DNA of 64,000 bases from Leptospira terpstrae serovar Hualin str. LT 11-33 = ATCC 700639 (lineage in GTDB: Bacteria; Spirochaetota; Leptospiria; Leptospirales; Leptospiraceae), in assembly GCF_000332495.1 (NCBI RefSeq), contig NZ_AOGW02000006.1, positions 663,617-727,616 of the forward strand, given 5' to 3'. This document shows, piece by piece, positions 45,707 through 54,270 of the stretch; the stretch's first letter is position 1; the number at the start of each line of letters is the position of its first letter. The notes below the pieces were generated by a model. The model did not search any database. It was not told the DNA's origin and was given only the letters and a program-made list of their open reading frames with translations. Made by a program: the position numbers and the translations under genes.

Positions 45707-46492
45707 TTAATCAGGTTCGCAGAACCGGACTTCCGCTGTTTTGAGATGGCCAAAAAATAAAGAAGGTATAAATCCAAAGTTTTCTTTAAAGGTTCTGGAA
45801 AAATGGGCAGAATCAGAAAAACCCGCAGCATGGGCTGCATCCGTAAGATTCTTGCCAGCTTTCAATTCTTTCACTGCACGTAAAATTCGAACCCATAACA
45901 AATACCTTCGCAGGGGAATTCCAAGATTTTCTTTAAATAGGCGAATTAAACGATCTTCTGAAATAGAAAAATTTTTTCCAATTTCTTTCATGCGAATGCT
46001 ATTCGGAACTTCCATCCGGATTCTTTTTGCTATCTTTTGAATTCTTGGGTCTACGGAAGTTTTTAATGTATCAAATGGATAAACAGTACGAAGTAAATTT
46101 AATTGTAATTCAGTGGCTTCGTGATCACTTAAATTTCCATAATATAAAGACCAAAGAGTTTCGATTAAAGGTAAAAAATTTTGAATATCTAATCTTTTCA
46201 CTTCACCAGAAGAAATTGATTCAGCTATAGAACCAAACTCATAGGTTTCTGGATCAATGAGTAAAGCTACCATTTCTATACCTGGAGAAATAGTTCGATG
46301 GTAAGTATTTGGACCAACTAATGCAACCCTGTAATCTTCCTTGCCTAAATCAGTTTCAATGGTAATATTTTTTTCTAAGGAAATAGCAAGTGTTGCAGCA
46401 TAATGAGAGTGAAAGTCGGTTTGCATACTATTGGTTGCAAACATAACACGACTATTCCATAAATATAGAATACTTTTGCTTTCAAACTCCAT
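45707..46492 (-). CDS. AraC-family transcriptional regulator
   Basis: A 261-residue regulator. The C-terminal AraC DNA-binding domain (about 150-255) has two helix-turn-helix parts: IRMKEIGKNFSISEDRLIRL and LTDAAHAAGFSDSAHFSRTF followed by the signature KENFGFIPS. The N-terminal half (about 1-140) looks cupin-like with HSHY in the expected ligand position. It lies immediately upstream of and in the same direction as the M24/SMP-30 operon, so it is the likely activator of that cluster. AGAAAGG lies in front of the ATG. Confidence 0.9.
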   Translation of the reverse strand: MEFESKSILYLWNSRVMFATNSMQTDFHSHYAATLAISLEKNITIETDLGKEDYRVALVGPNTYHRTISPGIEMVALLIDPETYEFGSIAESISSGEVKRLDIQNFLPLIETLWSLYYGNLSDHEATELQLNLLRTVYPFDTLKTSVDPRIQKIAKRIRMEVPNSIRMKEIGKNFSISEDRLIRLFKENLGIPLRRYLLWVRILRAVKELKAGKNLTDAAHAAGFSDSAHFSRTFKENFGFIPSLFFGHLKTAEVRFCEPD

Positions 46493-46570
46493 CTATAAGC
46501 CTTTCTCTGCAATATAGAATAATTTCACAGTTAAAATAGAAAGTAGTAATACCGAAGAAATAATAACTCT

Positions 46571-46972
46571 TCATTCATGATTTGGTTTAGATTTTTTTTT
46601 TTGAATTCTTTTCTTAGTTTTTTCTAAGTTTTCGTTAACTCGAAACTTTACGATTTTTTTAATCAAACCATAGGGAATCGGTTCATTCAACGGAAATTGA
46701 ATGGATCCTTTCCCAAATTTATATTTTGATATTTCTTTCTGGAAGGCTATGTTTCCTGAAGGAAGTGCATAAAATCCGATATGTTTTGCATATGCCGCAA
46801 AATGTACCAAGGTTCCATTTAAAACAAATGTTGGCATTGCATAACTAATTGTTTCCGTTGCTTCTGGCACTTCCTTTTGAATAGTACTTCGAATCGTTTG
46901 AAGGATTTGTTGTACTTCGTTTGGGAAGTTCTTTATATATTCATCAATTGATTTAGGAATCTTTGAGTTCAT
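46571..46972 (-). CDS. DUF1801 family protein
   Basis: A 133-residue YdhG/DUF1801-like protein. Typical motifs are TIRSTIQKEVPEATETISYA, PTFVLNGTLVHFAAYAKHIG and FYALPSG, and the C-terminus has the basic KKIVKFRVNENLE end. It has a fold related to frataxin-like proteins, and its function is unknown. A poly-Lys tail (KKRIQKKKSKPNHE) follows. It is 12 bases downstream of the MATE transporter in the same direction. Confidence 0.85.
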   Translation of the reverse strand: MNSKIPKSIDEYIKNFPNEVQQILQTIRSTIQKEVPEATETISYAMPTFVLNGTLVHFAAYAKHIGFYALPSGNIAFQKEISKYKFGKGSIQFPLNEPIPYGLIKKIVKFRVNENLEKTKKRIQKKKSKPNHE

Positions 46973-46984
46973 TGCAAATATTCT

Positions 46985-48376
46985 CTATACTTTCGTTTGT
47001 TTCCAATTACCTTTCGTGAATAACCATAGAGTAAAGATTCCAACCGACGATTCAGAAATCATGATAGCCCAAAACACACCTGTTGGTCCATAAGCTAAAT
47101 GTTTTCCTAAAACATAGGCAAGTGGGATCTGGATTAACCAAAAGAATACTACATTGATTTTCGTAGGTGTAATGGTATCACCTGCACCATTAAACGCCTG
47201 TCCTGCGGCCATCCACCAGGCATAAATGAAATAGGAATAGGATACAATTTGTAACCATTCTCCACCTATTTTTATCACTTCTGCATCCTCAGTAAAAATT
47301 GAAATTAAACTGTCGCTCCAAAAGTAATAAACTATGGAAACAATTATCAAATATCCCATGTTACAGAAGCCAGTAAACCATACGGATTGTTCTGCTCGTT
47401 CGGGTTTCCCGGCTCCTAAATTTTGGCCTACTAAGGTCGCTACTGCATTGGACATCCCCCAGGAAGGCATCAAGGTAAACATCATTGTTCTTATTGCAAT
47501 AGTAGCACCTGCCACTGTTTGGCTTCCAAATTCGGAAAGAATCCTCATAATAAAAATCCAAGAGGTCATAGCAACGATCATCTGCCCAATTCCACCAAGT
47601 GAAGTTTTTAAAATCCCGAGTATGGTTTCCCATTCTATTTTCAGATGTGAACTTAGGATTTTAATGTGTTTGCCACCTTGAAATAACAACCATAACTGAA
47701 ACATCACTCCTATTCCTCGGCCTAGGTTTGTTGCAATGGCTGCACCAGTAATTCCATAAGCAGGAATTGGTCCCCATCCAAATATAAAAATGGGATCTAA
47801 AACAATATTTAATCCGTTGGAAATCCACAAAACTCTCATGGAAATTGCGGCATCACCTGCACCTCGAAAAACTGCATTGATAAGAAATAGCAGAACGATC
47901 ACAATATTTCCACCTAACATCCATTGCATATAGTGGTAACCTTCTGTTAATACCCACTCATCTCCCCCCATAAGCATCAGGAGTTCTTTTGAAAAAAATA
48001 TTCCAGCGATAGCGAAAGGAATGGACGCAATGATTGCGATCCAAATGGACTGAATTGCAGCAACACCAGCTTTATCTTTTTCTTTTTCTCCAATCCTTCT
48101 GGCAACAATAGCTGTGACAGAAAAAGATAGACCCATCGCTACAGAATACAAAAGAAATAAATAAGTTTCGGTAAGTCCCACAGTTGCAATGGCAGAAGCA
48201 CCTAAGGCACCGACGAAGTAAATATCCACAACTGCAAATACAGACTCTAATACTAGCTCCAAAACCATTGGAACAGAGAGCAGAAACACTGCTTTTCGAA
48301 TGCTAACTTCGGTGTAATCTTCTTCGGAACCAGCTAGAGCTTTCTTTAAATCTTCCCATAAACTAGCACTTGTCAT
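46985..48376 (-). CDS. MATE-family efflux transporter
   Basis: A 463-residue protein with 12 membrane helices in two six-helix halves. MVLELVLESVFAVVDIYFVG and GLTETYLFLLYSVAMGLSFS in the first half and VGQNLGAGKPERAEQ in the second are standard MATE signatures. It would export cationic drugs or metabolites with a Na+ or H+ gradient. It overlaps the upstream small membrane gene by four bases (ATGA) and is followed by the DUF1801 gene. Confidence 0.92.
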   Translation of the reverse strand: MTSASLWEDLKKALAGSEEDYTEVSIRKAVFLLSVPMVLELVLESVFAVVDIYFVGALGASAIATVGLTETYLFLLYSVAMGLSFSVTAIVARRIGEKEKDKAGVAAIQSIWIAIIASIPFAIAGIFFSKELLMLMGGDEWVLTEGYHYMQWMLGGNIVIVLLFLINAVFRGAGDAAISMRVLWISNGLNIVLDPIFIFGWGPIPAYGITGAAIATNLGRGIGVMFQLWLLFQGGKHIKILSSHLKIEWETILGILKTSLGGIGQMIVAMTSWIFIMRILSEFGSQTVAGATIAIRTMMFTLMPSWGMSNAVATLVGQNLGAGKPERAEQSVWFTGFCNMGYLIIVSIVYYFWSDSLISIFTEDAEVIKIGGEWLQIVSYSYFIYAWWMAAGQAFNGAGDTITPTKINVVFFWLIQIPLAYVLGKHLAYGPTGVFWAIMISESSVGIFTLWLFTKGNWKQTKV

Positions 48377-48753
48377 TTGGAGTTTCCTGTTGATACATAA
48401 AGTTTACCACCTAAGTAAGCGATTGGTGGGGTGAGTATGACTAAGGACCACGAATACCACCATGGACCTAAATGTCCTGCCAGGATGGCTCCTGTAATAC
48501 CTAAGACCAAACCGATTCCACCCAAAATATAAGCATGTTTCATCGGGTTTTGAGGGGCTAATCTTGCGGTTAAATAACATCCGAAAATACTGAAAATGAT
48601 CCTATAACCTAATACAAATAAAACAATAGGTGTTGCTACAAACATATGATCATAAGGAAGGATATTCATTACTTTAAGAATTGTATCAAATAAGATGGAA
48701 AGAACAACGTTTGATATTAAACCAACGAAGATTGCAATTGCACTTTTTAACAT
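48373..48753 (-). CDS. Small four-helix membrane protein
   Basis: A 126-residue protein with four predicted membrane helices (about 4-24, 38-60, 72-92 and 97-117) and very short loops. GCYLTARLAPQNPMKHAYIL is a recurrent pattern in small uncharacterised membrane proteins that accompany stress or MATE genes. It overlaps the MATE gene by four bases and lies two bases after the PhnB fragment. No function is proposed. Confidence 0.65.
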   Translation of the reverse strand: MLKSAIAIFVGLISNVVLSILFDTILKVMNILPYDHMFVATPIVLFVLGYRIIFSIFGCYLTARLAPQNPMKHAYILGGIGLVLGITGAILAGHLGPWWYSWSLVILTPPIAYLGGKLYVSTGNSK

Positions 48754-48755
48754 GT

Positions 48756-48953
48756 TTATTGATTTCCTTTGGCTGCTTTCTCTAGAACAGCTATAATTAT
48801 TTTTTTCATCGCCAAAAAAGCTTTATAAACGCTTCCCACTTTTTCAGATTTTTTGTAAGATAACAATTCTATTAATTGAGTTAGTGTAATTTGCCAAGAC
48901 AAACCAATCTTATTTTGAACCCAGACGAACGGCATTTTTTTATATAGATTCAT
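48756..48953 (-). pseudogene. Truncated PhnB-like VOC protein (C-terminal remnant)
   Basis: A 65-residue frame from ATG 48953, one base after the SRPBCC stop, with GGAG eight bases upstream. Its sequence, WVQNKIGLSWQITLTQLIEL then AFLAMKKIIIAVLEKAAKG, matches the C-terminus of PhnB/YjdN-type VOC proteins (kDKFGLSWQIVPT, LGELL, MKKIDIAALE). Intact members have about 150 residues, so roughly the first 90 are missing, apparently through an internal deletion that kept a start codon and binding site. A full VOC fold cannot form. The frame can also be extended upstream to 49016 inside the SRPBCC gene, but that part is antisense-free overlap with no VOC similarity. It may still be translated. Confidence 0.7.
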
Positions 48954-48954
48954 T

Positions 48955-49917
48955 TTATTTCTCCAGATATTGGTTGAGTCTCGAAAGTGTTTGATGTCCG
49001 CTTTCAATAGCTCCAAATGCTATCACCGCATTTCGAACGTTTGTATCAGGAAAAGTCATTTGCATCTTTACTAATGTTTGGTTCTTATCGAGTGCAATTA
49101 GATATACGTTAACTAAAAAATCATCATTTTTATTTTCTTCGCCAGAACCATGTAAGTATTCTAAGTAGTCGAATTTTCTAATTTCCTTATATTGAATAGT
49201 GTTTGGCCATACCTTTCCATCTGGACCAACCATTGTAAAGACCCATTTCCCACCTACTTTAAAATCCATAGTTTTTGTTGTAGTTTTAAATCCGCTCGGA
49301 CCCCACCAAGTATCTATCGTCAGCGGGTTTGCAAATGCATTAAATACCAATTCTTGCGAGTGTTTTAACTTTTTTTCTAAGCTGATTTGGTTTGGGTTAG
49401 GTAATGCGTTAGCTTCTAATTTTTCGAAACTTTCTGACCAACCTTCTTTCATACCAGAATTAGCAAATCCATCTCTGATTTGGTTGTTTGCAAATTCAGT
49501 AATGAGAACCACCTTTGTTTTTCCTTCATTCTCTTCGAATAATACTCTTAATTTTGAATTTAAAATTTCTCGGTCTCCAGTAATACCCGCCATCTTTTGA
49601 ACTTCTTTTACCCATTCATCTGGATGTTCATCAACTAAATCACTGATCACAAAACTTTGAAAAGGTGTGATTTCTAAAAATTTTCCAATGATTGGATAAT
49701 CGACACCTTCAGGTGATCGCATCACGATTCGATATGATCCACCTACTTTAAAATCAAAGTTTACTGTTGGATTTGTAAACCCTTTCGGTCCCCACCATTT
49801 TTCAATATGAACGGGATTGGTCCATACTTCCCAAACAAGTTGGATAGGAGCATCAAACAGTCGTTCAATGCGAACGATATTTTCTTCTAGTGTGACAATT
49901 GGATCAGCTTTAAACAT
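48955..49917 (-). CDS. Tandem SRPBCC (AHSA1-like) protein
   Basis: A 320-residue protein made of two START/SRPBCC domains. Each begins with the family signature: RLFDAPIQLVWEVWTNPVHI followed by EKWWGPKGF (about 14-40) and LVFNAFANPLTIDTWWGPSG (about 175-200). The frame is open further to 50046, but ATG 49917 is preferred because the ArsR gene ends two bases upstream. AHSA1-like proteins coupled to an ArsR regulator are common and thought to bind a hydrophobic ligand. Fusion of two domains in one chain is less usual. Confidence 0.88.
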   Translation of the reverse strand: MFKADPIVTLEENIVRIERLFDAPIQLVWEVWTNPVHIEKWWGPKGFTNPTVNFDFKVGGSYRIVMRSPEGVDYPIIGKFLEITPFQSFVISDLVDEHPDEWVKEVQKMAGITGDREILNSKLRVLFEENEGKTKVVLITEFANNQIRDGFANSGMKEGWSESFEKLEANALPNPNQISLEKKLKHSQELVFNAFANPLTIDTWWGPSGFKTTTKTMDFKVGGKWVFTMVGPDGKVWPNTIQYKEIRKFDYLEYLHGSGEENKNDDFLVNVYLIALDKNQTLVKMQMTFPDTNVRNAVIAFGAIESGHQTLSRLNQYLEK

Positions 49918-49919
49918 TC

Positions 49920-50267
49920 TTAATTTTTTCCTTTTTGTAGTTCTGTTAGATACGCATCCAAACGATCTAATCGTTCTTCCCATAGTTTTTTGTATTGCTC
50001 CAACCATTGGTTGGCTTCTTGGAGCGCTTCTACTTTCAGACGGCATGGTCTAAATTGGGCAGCCTTGCCTTTTTCAATGAGTCCAGCCTTTTCCAAAACC
50101 TTTAGGTGTTTGGAAATTCCCGGAAGGCTCATTTGGAAGGGTTCCGCCAATTGAAGGACAGTCGCCTCGCCAGAAACAAGTTGCATTAATATCTGCCGGC
50201 GTGTTGGATCTGCCAATGCCTGGAAAGTGGCATTTAGAGCTTCCTCGGATTCCAGTAATTTAACCAT
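49920..50267 (-). CDS. ArsR-family transcriptional regulator
   Basis: A 115-residue winged-helix repressor. ALADPTRRQILMQLVSGEAT and LQLAEPFQMSLPGISKHLKV, followed by LEKAGLIEKGKAAQFRPCRL, are the conserved ArsR helices. No metal-binding Cys pair (CxC) is seen, so the trigger is probably not a metal; this fits the SdpR-like group that pairs with SRPBCC genes. It is the first gene of the run ArsR - SRPBCC - VOC remnant - membrane protein - MATE - DUF1801. Confidence 0.92.
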   Translation of the reverse strand: MVKLLESEEALNATFQALADPTRRQILMQLVSGEATVLQLAEPFQMSLPGISKHLKVLEKAGLIEKGKAAQFRPCRLKVEALQEANQWLEQYKKLWEERLDRLDAYLTELQKGKN

Positions 50268-50275
50268 ATAGATAA

Positions 50276-50291
50276 TTAACCATTTGGTTAA
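50276..50291. promoter_or_regulatory. Palindrome in front of arsR, candidate ArsR operator
   Basis: TTAACCATTTGGTTAA is an inverted repeat, with TTAACC facing GGTTAA across ATTT. It lies nine bases upstream of the ArsR start at 50267. ArsR-family repressors bind 12-2-12-type palindromes over their own promoters, so this is a good operator candidate. The site is read directly from the sequence; its function is inferred. Confidence 0.5.
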
Positions 50292-50353
50292 ATTGGATGC
50301 CTATCCAAATGTTGTCAAGGGAATTCTGGATTTTGGGGGCGGGTGGTATAGAA

Positions 50354-50403
50354 TGGATATTTGTATCCCCGCCCGATTAGGGATGGGAACTAGACCCGCC
50401 ACC
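50354..50403. repeat. 50-bp dispersed repeat, copy 2
   Basis: This is the second copy of the element at 42031-42080 (47/50 identical, same orientation). It lies inside nested inverted repeats: TGGAT (50327-50331) with ATCCA (50411-50415), and GGGTGG (50341-50346) with CCACCC (50399-50404). The inner CCC/GGG stem around GATTA is kept, though the G-rich arm has one change. Being intergenic and structured, it resembles a REP-like or mobile small element rather than a gene part. Confidence 0.8.
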
Positions 50404-50574
50404 CAATGAGATCCACCTACCACACAATCCTTAGTTTTCCCAGTAAATCTTTATAAATCGAAAATATTCTCAATAAAAGTTCATAGTTGGACTAGGGCAT
50501 AGAACAAACTTTCATTGTAATATGGTTGTTTGGAATGGGAACTGGAGAGTAAACGAAAAGAAGAAGGCTACTAA

Positions 50575-50904
50575 CTATTCAGCAGTATCATCATTAGCAA
50601 CAATTAGGTGCTTATATTTTTCTGGTTGGTTTGTCTTTAAATAAAATTCCAAAATGGTCTCTACGTCGGCTTCCGTTTTCATAGAAAACCATTTGCCTTC
50701 GGGGTATGACACTTGGATGGGACCGAGTTCACACCGATCCAAACAACCAGACTTTTGCACTCGAAATTTGTATTGGATTCCAGCTTTGGCTGCTTTTAGT
50801 TTTAGAAGTTTTAATAATTCGATAGAACCTTGGTTTCCACAAGACACCCGTTCGCCGGGTGCTCTTTGGTTTTCACAAACAAAAATATGTTTTTCGTAAA
50901 ACAT
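50575..50904 (-). CDS. Thioredoxin-like [2Fe-2S] ferredoxin
   Basis: A 109-residue protein. KHIFVCENQRAPGERVSCGN and QKSGCLDRCELGPIQVSYPE give the four Cys (10, 22, 54 and 58) that bind a 2Fe-2S cluster in thioredoxin-like ferredoxins. The family carries electrons or acts as a cluster carrier. It begins 15 bases after the gcvP stop, so it is the last gene of the glycine cleavage operon, a partnership not normally described for this system. Confidence 0.88.
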   Translation of the reverse strand: MFYEKHIFVCENQRAPGERVSCGNQGSIELLKLLKLKAAKAGIQYKFRVQKSGCLDRCELGPIQVSYPEGKWFSMKTEADVETILEFYLKTNQPEKYKHLIVANDDTAE

Positions 50905-50919
50905 ATACTCTGGTATTTC

Positions 50920-53832
50920 CTAAACTGCGTAGTCTTCCATAGGGATACATGAGCAAACTAAATTCCTGTCACCATAGACGTTGTCTACTCGGCCAACACT
51001 TGGCCAAAATTTACGTGTACGTAACCAAGGAAGTGGATAGGCCGCTCTCTCTCTTGGATAAGAATGGTTCCATGAATCACTAATGACCATGTCCGCAGTG
51101 TGAGGAGAATTTTTAAGAGGATTGTCTTCTTTCGAAAGAACACCTGATTCGATGTCTTTGATTTCTCCAGCAATGGCTAACATAGAATCAATGAATCTAT
51201 CGAGTTCCTCTTTGGATTCAGATTCTGTTGGTTCTACCATTAATGTTCCTGGAACAGGAAATGACATCGTAGGAGAATGGAAACCATAGTCAATCAGTCG
51301 TTTGGCGATGTCTTCTACTTCGACTCCGCTACCTTTTTTGAATCCACGCATATCCAAAATACATTCATGGGCCACAAGGCCTTTGTTTCCGCGATACAAT
51401 ACAGGAAAAGAGGACTCTAATTTTTTTGCGATATAGTTTGCATTGAGAATTGCAACCTTAGTTGCGAATTGTAATCCTTCGAAACCAAGCATGGCAATGT
51501 AAGCCCAAGAGATCACAATGATCGAAGCAGATCCCCAAGGAGCTGCAGACACCGCCCACTGGCTGTTATTCGACCCATTTTCCACAAGGCTATGCCCAGG
51601 AAGAAATGGTGCTAAATGTTCAGCAACACCAATGGGTCCAACTCCTGGTCCACCACCACCGTGAGGGATACAGAATGTTTTGTGTAGGTTTAAGTGACAA
51701 ACATCGGCGCCGATATCTCCAGGTCTAGTGAGTCCTACTTGGGCATTCATATTGGCTCCATCCATATACACCTGACCACCGTTATCATGAATGGTTTGGC
51801 AAATTTCTTTGATAGAAGCTTCAAACACTCCATGTGTAGATGGATAAGTTACCATAAGAGCACCTAAACTATCTTTGTATTCGGTTGCTTTTTTCTTAAG
51901 GTCGGCGACATCAATATTTCCGTTTGTATCACAATTCACAGGTACCACTTTGAATCCTGCCATCACTGCGGATGCAGGGTTGGTTCCATGTGCAGAGATG
52001 GGGATGAGACAAATGTCCCTATGCATTTCGTTACGGCTTTGGTGGAAATTACGAATGGCAAGTAAACCTGCATACTCTCCCTGCGAACCAGCATTAGGTT
52101 GGAGTGATACTTCTGCAAAACCTGTGATTTCACATAGCCATTTTTCTAGTTGGCTAAAAAGAGTTCTGTATCCTTCCGTTTGGTTTTCTGGAACAAAAGG
52201 ATGGATGTTCGCAAGCTCAGGCCAAGTGACAGGATACATCTCTGTTGATGCATTGAGCTTCATCGTACAAGAACCAAGAGCAATCATGGAAGTGGTGAGA
52301 GATAAATCTTTTGCTTCGAGTCTACGAATGTAACGCAACATCTCTGTTTCTGTATGGAAACTATTGAATACGGGATGTGTCAGGTATTCAGACTTTCTTT
52401 CCATGATTTCTGGAATTTTCCATTCTTCTTTGGCTGTTAGGTCTTCTAACTGAAAATGAAGTGCTTTGTTTTCGTTAAAAATTTCAAGAAGGTCTTTGAT
52501 ATCTTTTAGATTGGTAGTTTCATCTAAAGAGATACTGATCACATGGCCAGAAACTTGTCTGATGTTGATCTCTCTTTCTTCTGCGTAGTGAATGATTTCC
52601 GCAGAGGATATTTTAGACAATTCCACACGGATGGTATCAAAGTAAGGATTGGAAATGATTTTGTATCCGAGTTTTTCAAGGCCAGTCGCAAGGATGGTTG
52701 TCATCCTGTGTACGCGCGAAGCGATTTGTTTTAAACCTTTTGGTCCATGATACACAGCATACATAGAAGATAATACGGCGAGTAGAACTTGCGCCGTACA
52801 GATATTAGATGTAGCTTTGTCTCGACGAATGTGTTGTTCCCTTGTTTGTAAACTTAGGCGGTACCCAGGTTTACCTTGGGAATCTTTGGAGACACCAATG
52901 AGACGACCAGGCATGTTTCGTTTGTATTCTTCTTTAGTTGCGAAGTATCCTGCATGAGGTCCACCAAATCCAAGTGGCAATCCAAATCTTTGTGTACTAC
53001 CTACAACCACATCGGCATCCATTTCTCCAGGTGCTTTTAAAATGGTGAGTGCCAAAAGATCAGCAGCTACGACTGTTTTTGCTCCGACTTTGTGTAGGCT
53101 TTCAATAAATTCACTAAAGTCGAAAATGGTTCCATCTGTAGATGGGTATTGGACAATTGCTCCAAAAAAATCATCGGAAGGAACCATCTTTTTAAAAGAT
53201 CCCACAACAATATTGATTCCGAGTGGAATGGCACGTGTGCGGATCACATCTAAGGTTTGAGGATGAACCGATTGAGAAACAAAGAATGATTTTCCTTGTG
53301 TATCTTCTTTTAAAGAGAAGAGCATATTCATTGCTTCGGCAGCAGCTGTCCCTTCATCAAGTAAGGAAGCATTGGCAATTTGCATTCCAGTAAGATCAGT
53401 GATCATAGTTTGGAAGTTGATCAGAGCTTCCATACGACCTTGTGCAATTTCTGCTTGGTAAGGAGTGTAAGCAGTATACCAACCCGGGTTTTCTAAAATA
53501 TTTCTTTGGATCACGGCAGGAGTGATACAAGAGTAATATCCAAGTCCCAAGTAAGATCTATAGATCTTATTTTTAGATACGATTTTCTTTAGTTCTCTTT
53601 GTAAAGCATACTCACCAATGGGTTTAGGTAGAGCGAGTTCCTTTCGCAAACGAATGTTTTCAGGAACCGCATCATTGATAAGGTTGTCCAATTCCTTGTA
53701 ACCAATGGTCGTAAGCATGGCGGTAACAGTTTCTTCTGTCACACCGACATGACGGCGTAAAAAAGTATCGCTTGGTTCCAATGATTCTTCGTAAGGGGAA
53801 TGGAGAGGTGATGTAGGTTTTACGGAACTCAC
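50920..53832 (-). CDS. gcvP: Glycine dehydrogenase (decarboxylating), P protein
   Basis: A 970-residue single-chain P protein of the glycine cleavage system. It decarboxylates glycine through pyridoxal phosphate and passes the aminomethyl group to the lipoyl arm of GcvH. The PLP Lys is Lys718 in [32 protein letters not shown] near the N-terminus and [19 protein letters not shown] are typical. The length matches the fused bacterial form. It starts 16 bases after gcvH. Confidence 0.97.
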   Translation of the reverse strand: MSSVKPTSPLHSPYEESLEPSDTFLRRHVGVTEETVTAMLTTIGYKELDNLINDAVPENIRLRKELALPKPIGEYALQRELKKIVSKNKIYRSYLGLGYYSCITPAVIQRNILENPGWYTAYTPYQAEIAQGRMEALINFQTMITDLTGMQIANASLLDEGTAAAEAMNMLFSLKEDTQGKSFFVSQSVHPQTLDVIRTRAIPLGINIVVGSFKKMVPSDDFFGAIVQYPSTDGTIFDFSEFIESLHKVGAKTVVAADLLALTILKAPGEMDADVVVGSTQRFGLPLGFGGPHAGYFATKEEYKRNMPGRLIGVSKDSQGKPGYRLSLQTREQHIRRDKATSNICTAQVLLAVLSSMYAVYHGPKGLKQIASRVHRMTTILATGLEKLGYKIISNPYFDTIRVELSKISSAEIIHYAEEREINIRQVSGHVISISLDETTNLKDIKDLLEIFNENKALHFQLEDLTAKEEWKIPEIMERKSEYLTHPVFNSFHTETEMLRYIRRLEAKDLSLTTSMIALGSCTMKLNASTEMYPVTWPELANIHPFVPENQTEGYRTLFSQLEKWLCEITGFAEVSLQPNAGSQGEYAGLLAIRNFHQSRNEMHRDICLIPISAHGTNPASAVMAGFKVVPVNCDTNGNIDVADLKKKATEYKDSLGALMVTYPSTHGVFEASIKEICQTIHDNGGQVYMDGANMNAQVGLTRPGDIGADVCHLNLHKTFCIPHGGGGPGVGPIGVAEHLAPFLPGHSLVENGSNNSQWAVSAAPWGSASIIVISWAYIAMLGFEGLQFATKVAILNANYIAKKLESSFPVLYRGNKGLVAHECILDMRGFKKGSGVEVEDIAKRLIDYGFHSPTMSFPVPGTLMVEPTESESKEELDRFIDSMLAIAGEIKDIESGVLSKEDNPLKNSPHTADMVISDSWNHSYPRERAAYPLPWLRTRKFWPSVGRVDNVYGDRNLVCSCIPMEDYAV

Positions 53833-53848
53833 TTTAGAAAAACTCCTA

Positions 53849-54241
53849 TTAATCCAGTTTGGATACGTATTCTTTATATTGTGCGCTTGTGAGAAGGCTT
53901 CCGAGTTCGGAAGTTTGGATGTTTTTTAATTTTACCATCCAGGTATCAAAAGGTTCTGCATTCACGGCTGCTGGATTGGAACCAAGAGCTGCATTTGTCT
54001 CTACCACTTCGCCAGAAATAGGAGAATATAAATCTTCCGCAGCTTTTACGGATTCAATCGTTCCTAAACTGTCTTTGGCTTTGATTTGTTTTCCTGGTTT
54101 TGGTAAGTCGATAAACACAATGTCACCGAGCGCGTTCTGAGCAAAGTCTGTGATTCCAATCAGAGCAACATCGCCCTCAATCTTTACCCACTCATGTTTT
54201 TCTGTGTAATAATAACCGTCTTTTGCTTGTGTATCTGCCAT
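53849..54241 (-). CDS. gcvH: Glycine cleavage system H protein
   Basis: A 130-residue lipoyl carrier. The lipoylated Lys is Lys66 in [40 protein letters not shown] at the start and the C-terminal [13 protein letters not shown] are standard. It shuttles the methylamine group between GcvP and GcvT. It lies 29 bases after gcvT and 16 bases before gcvP, so expression of the three is coupled. Confidence 0.97.
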   Translation of the reverse strand: MADTQAKDGYYYTEKHEWVKIEGDVALIGITDFAQNALGDIVFIDLPKPGKQIKAKDSLGTIESVKAAEDLYSPISGEVVETNAALGSNPAAVNAEPFDTWMVKLKNIQTSELGSLLTSAQYKEYVSKLD

Positions 54242-54270
54242 GGTTTTTCCTCTTCTTCTATGCTCTCAGA

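Larger units (their letters stand above)
50268..50574. other. 307-base intergenic region containing repeat copy 2
   Basis: This spacer separates the ArsR gene, which starts at 50267, from the stop of the ferredoxin-like gene at 50575. The ArsR-proximal side has ATTAACCATTTGGTTAAAT (50275-50293), a palindromic sequence that suits an ArsR operator. The centre holds the second repeat copy. The distal part (50405-50574) has no coding frame or hairpin that I can support. Confidence 0.5.

Noticed and set aside
49918..50046. Longer N-terminus of the SRPBCC protein
   Set aside because: The extension overlaps the ArsR gene in another frame and has no SRPBCC similarity; the ATG at 49917 fits the family start.
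51875..52333. 152-residue plus-strand open frame inside gcvP
   Set aside because: gcvP is certain here, and the antisense frame has no recognisable motif.
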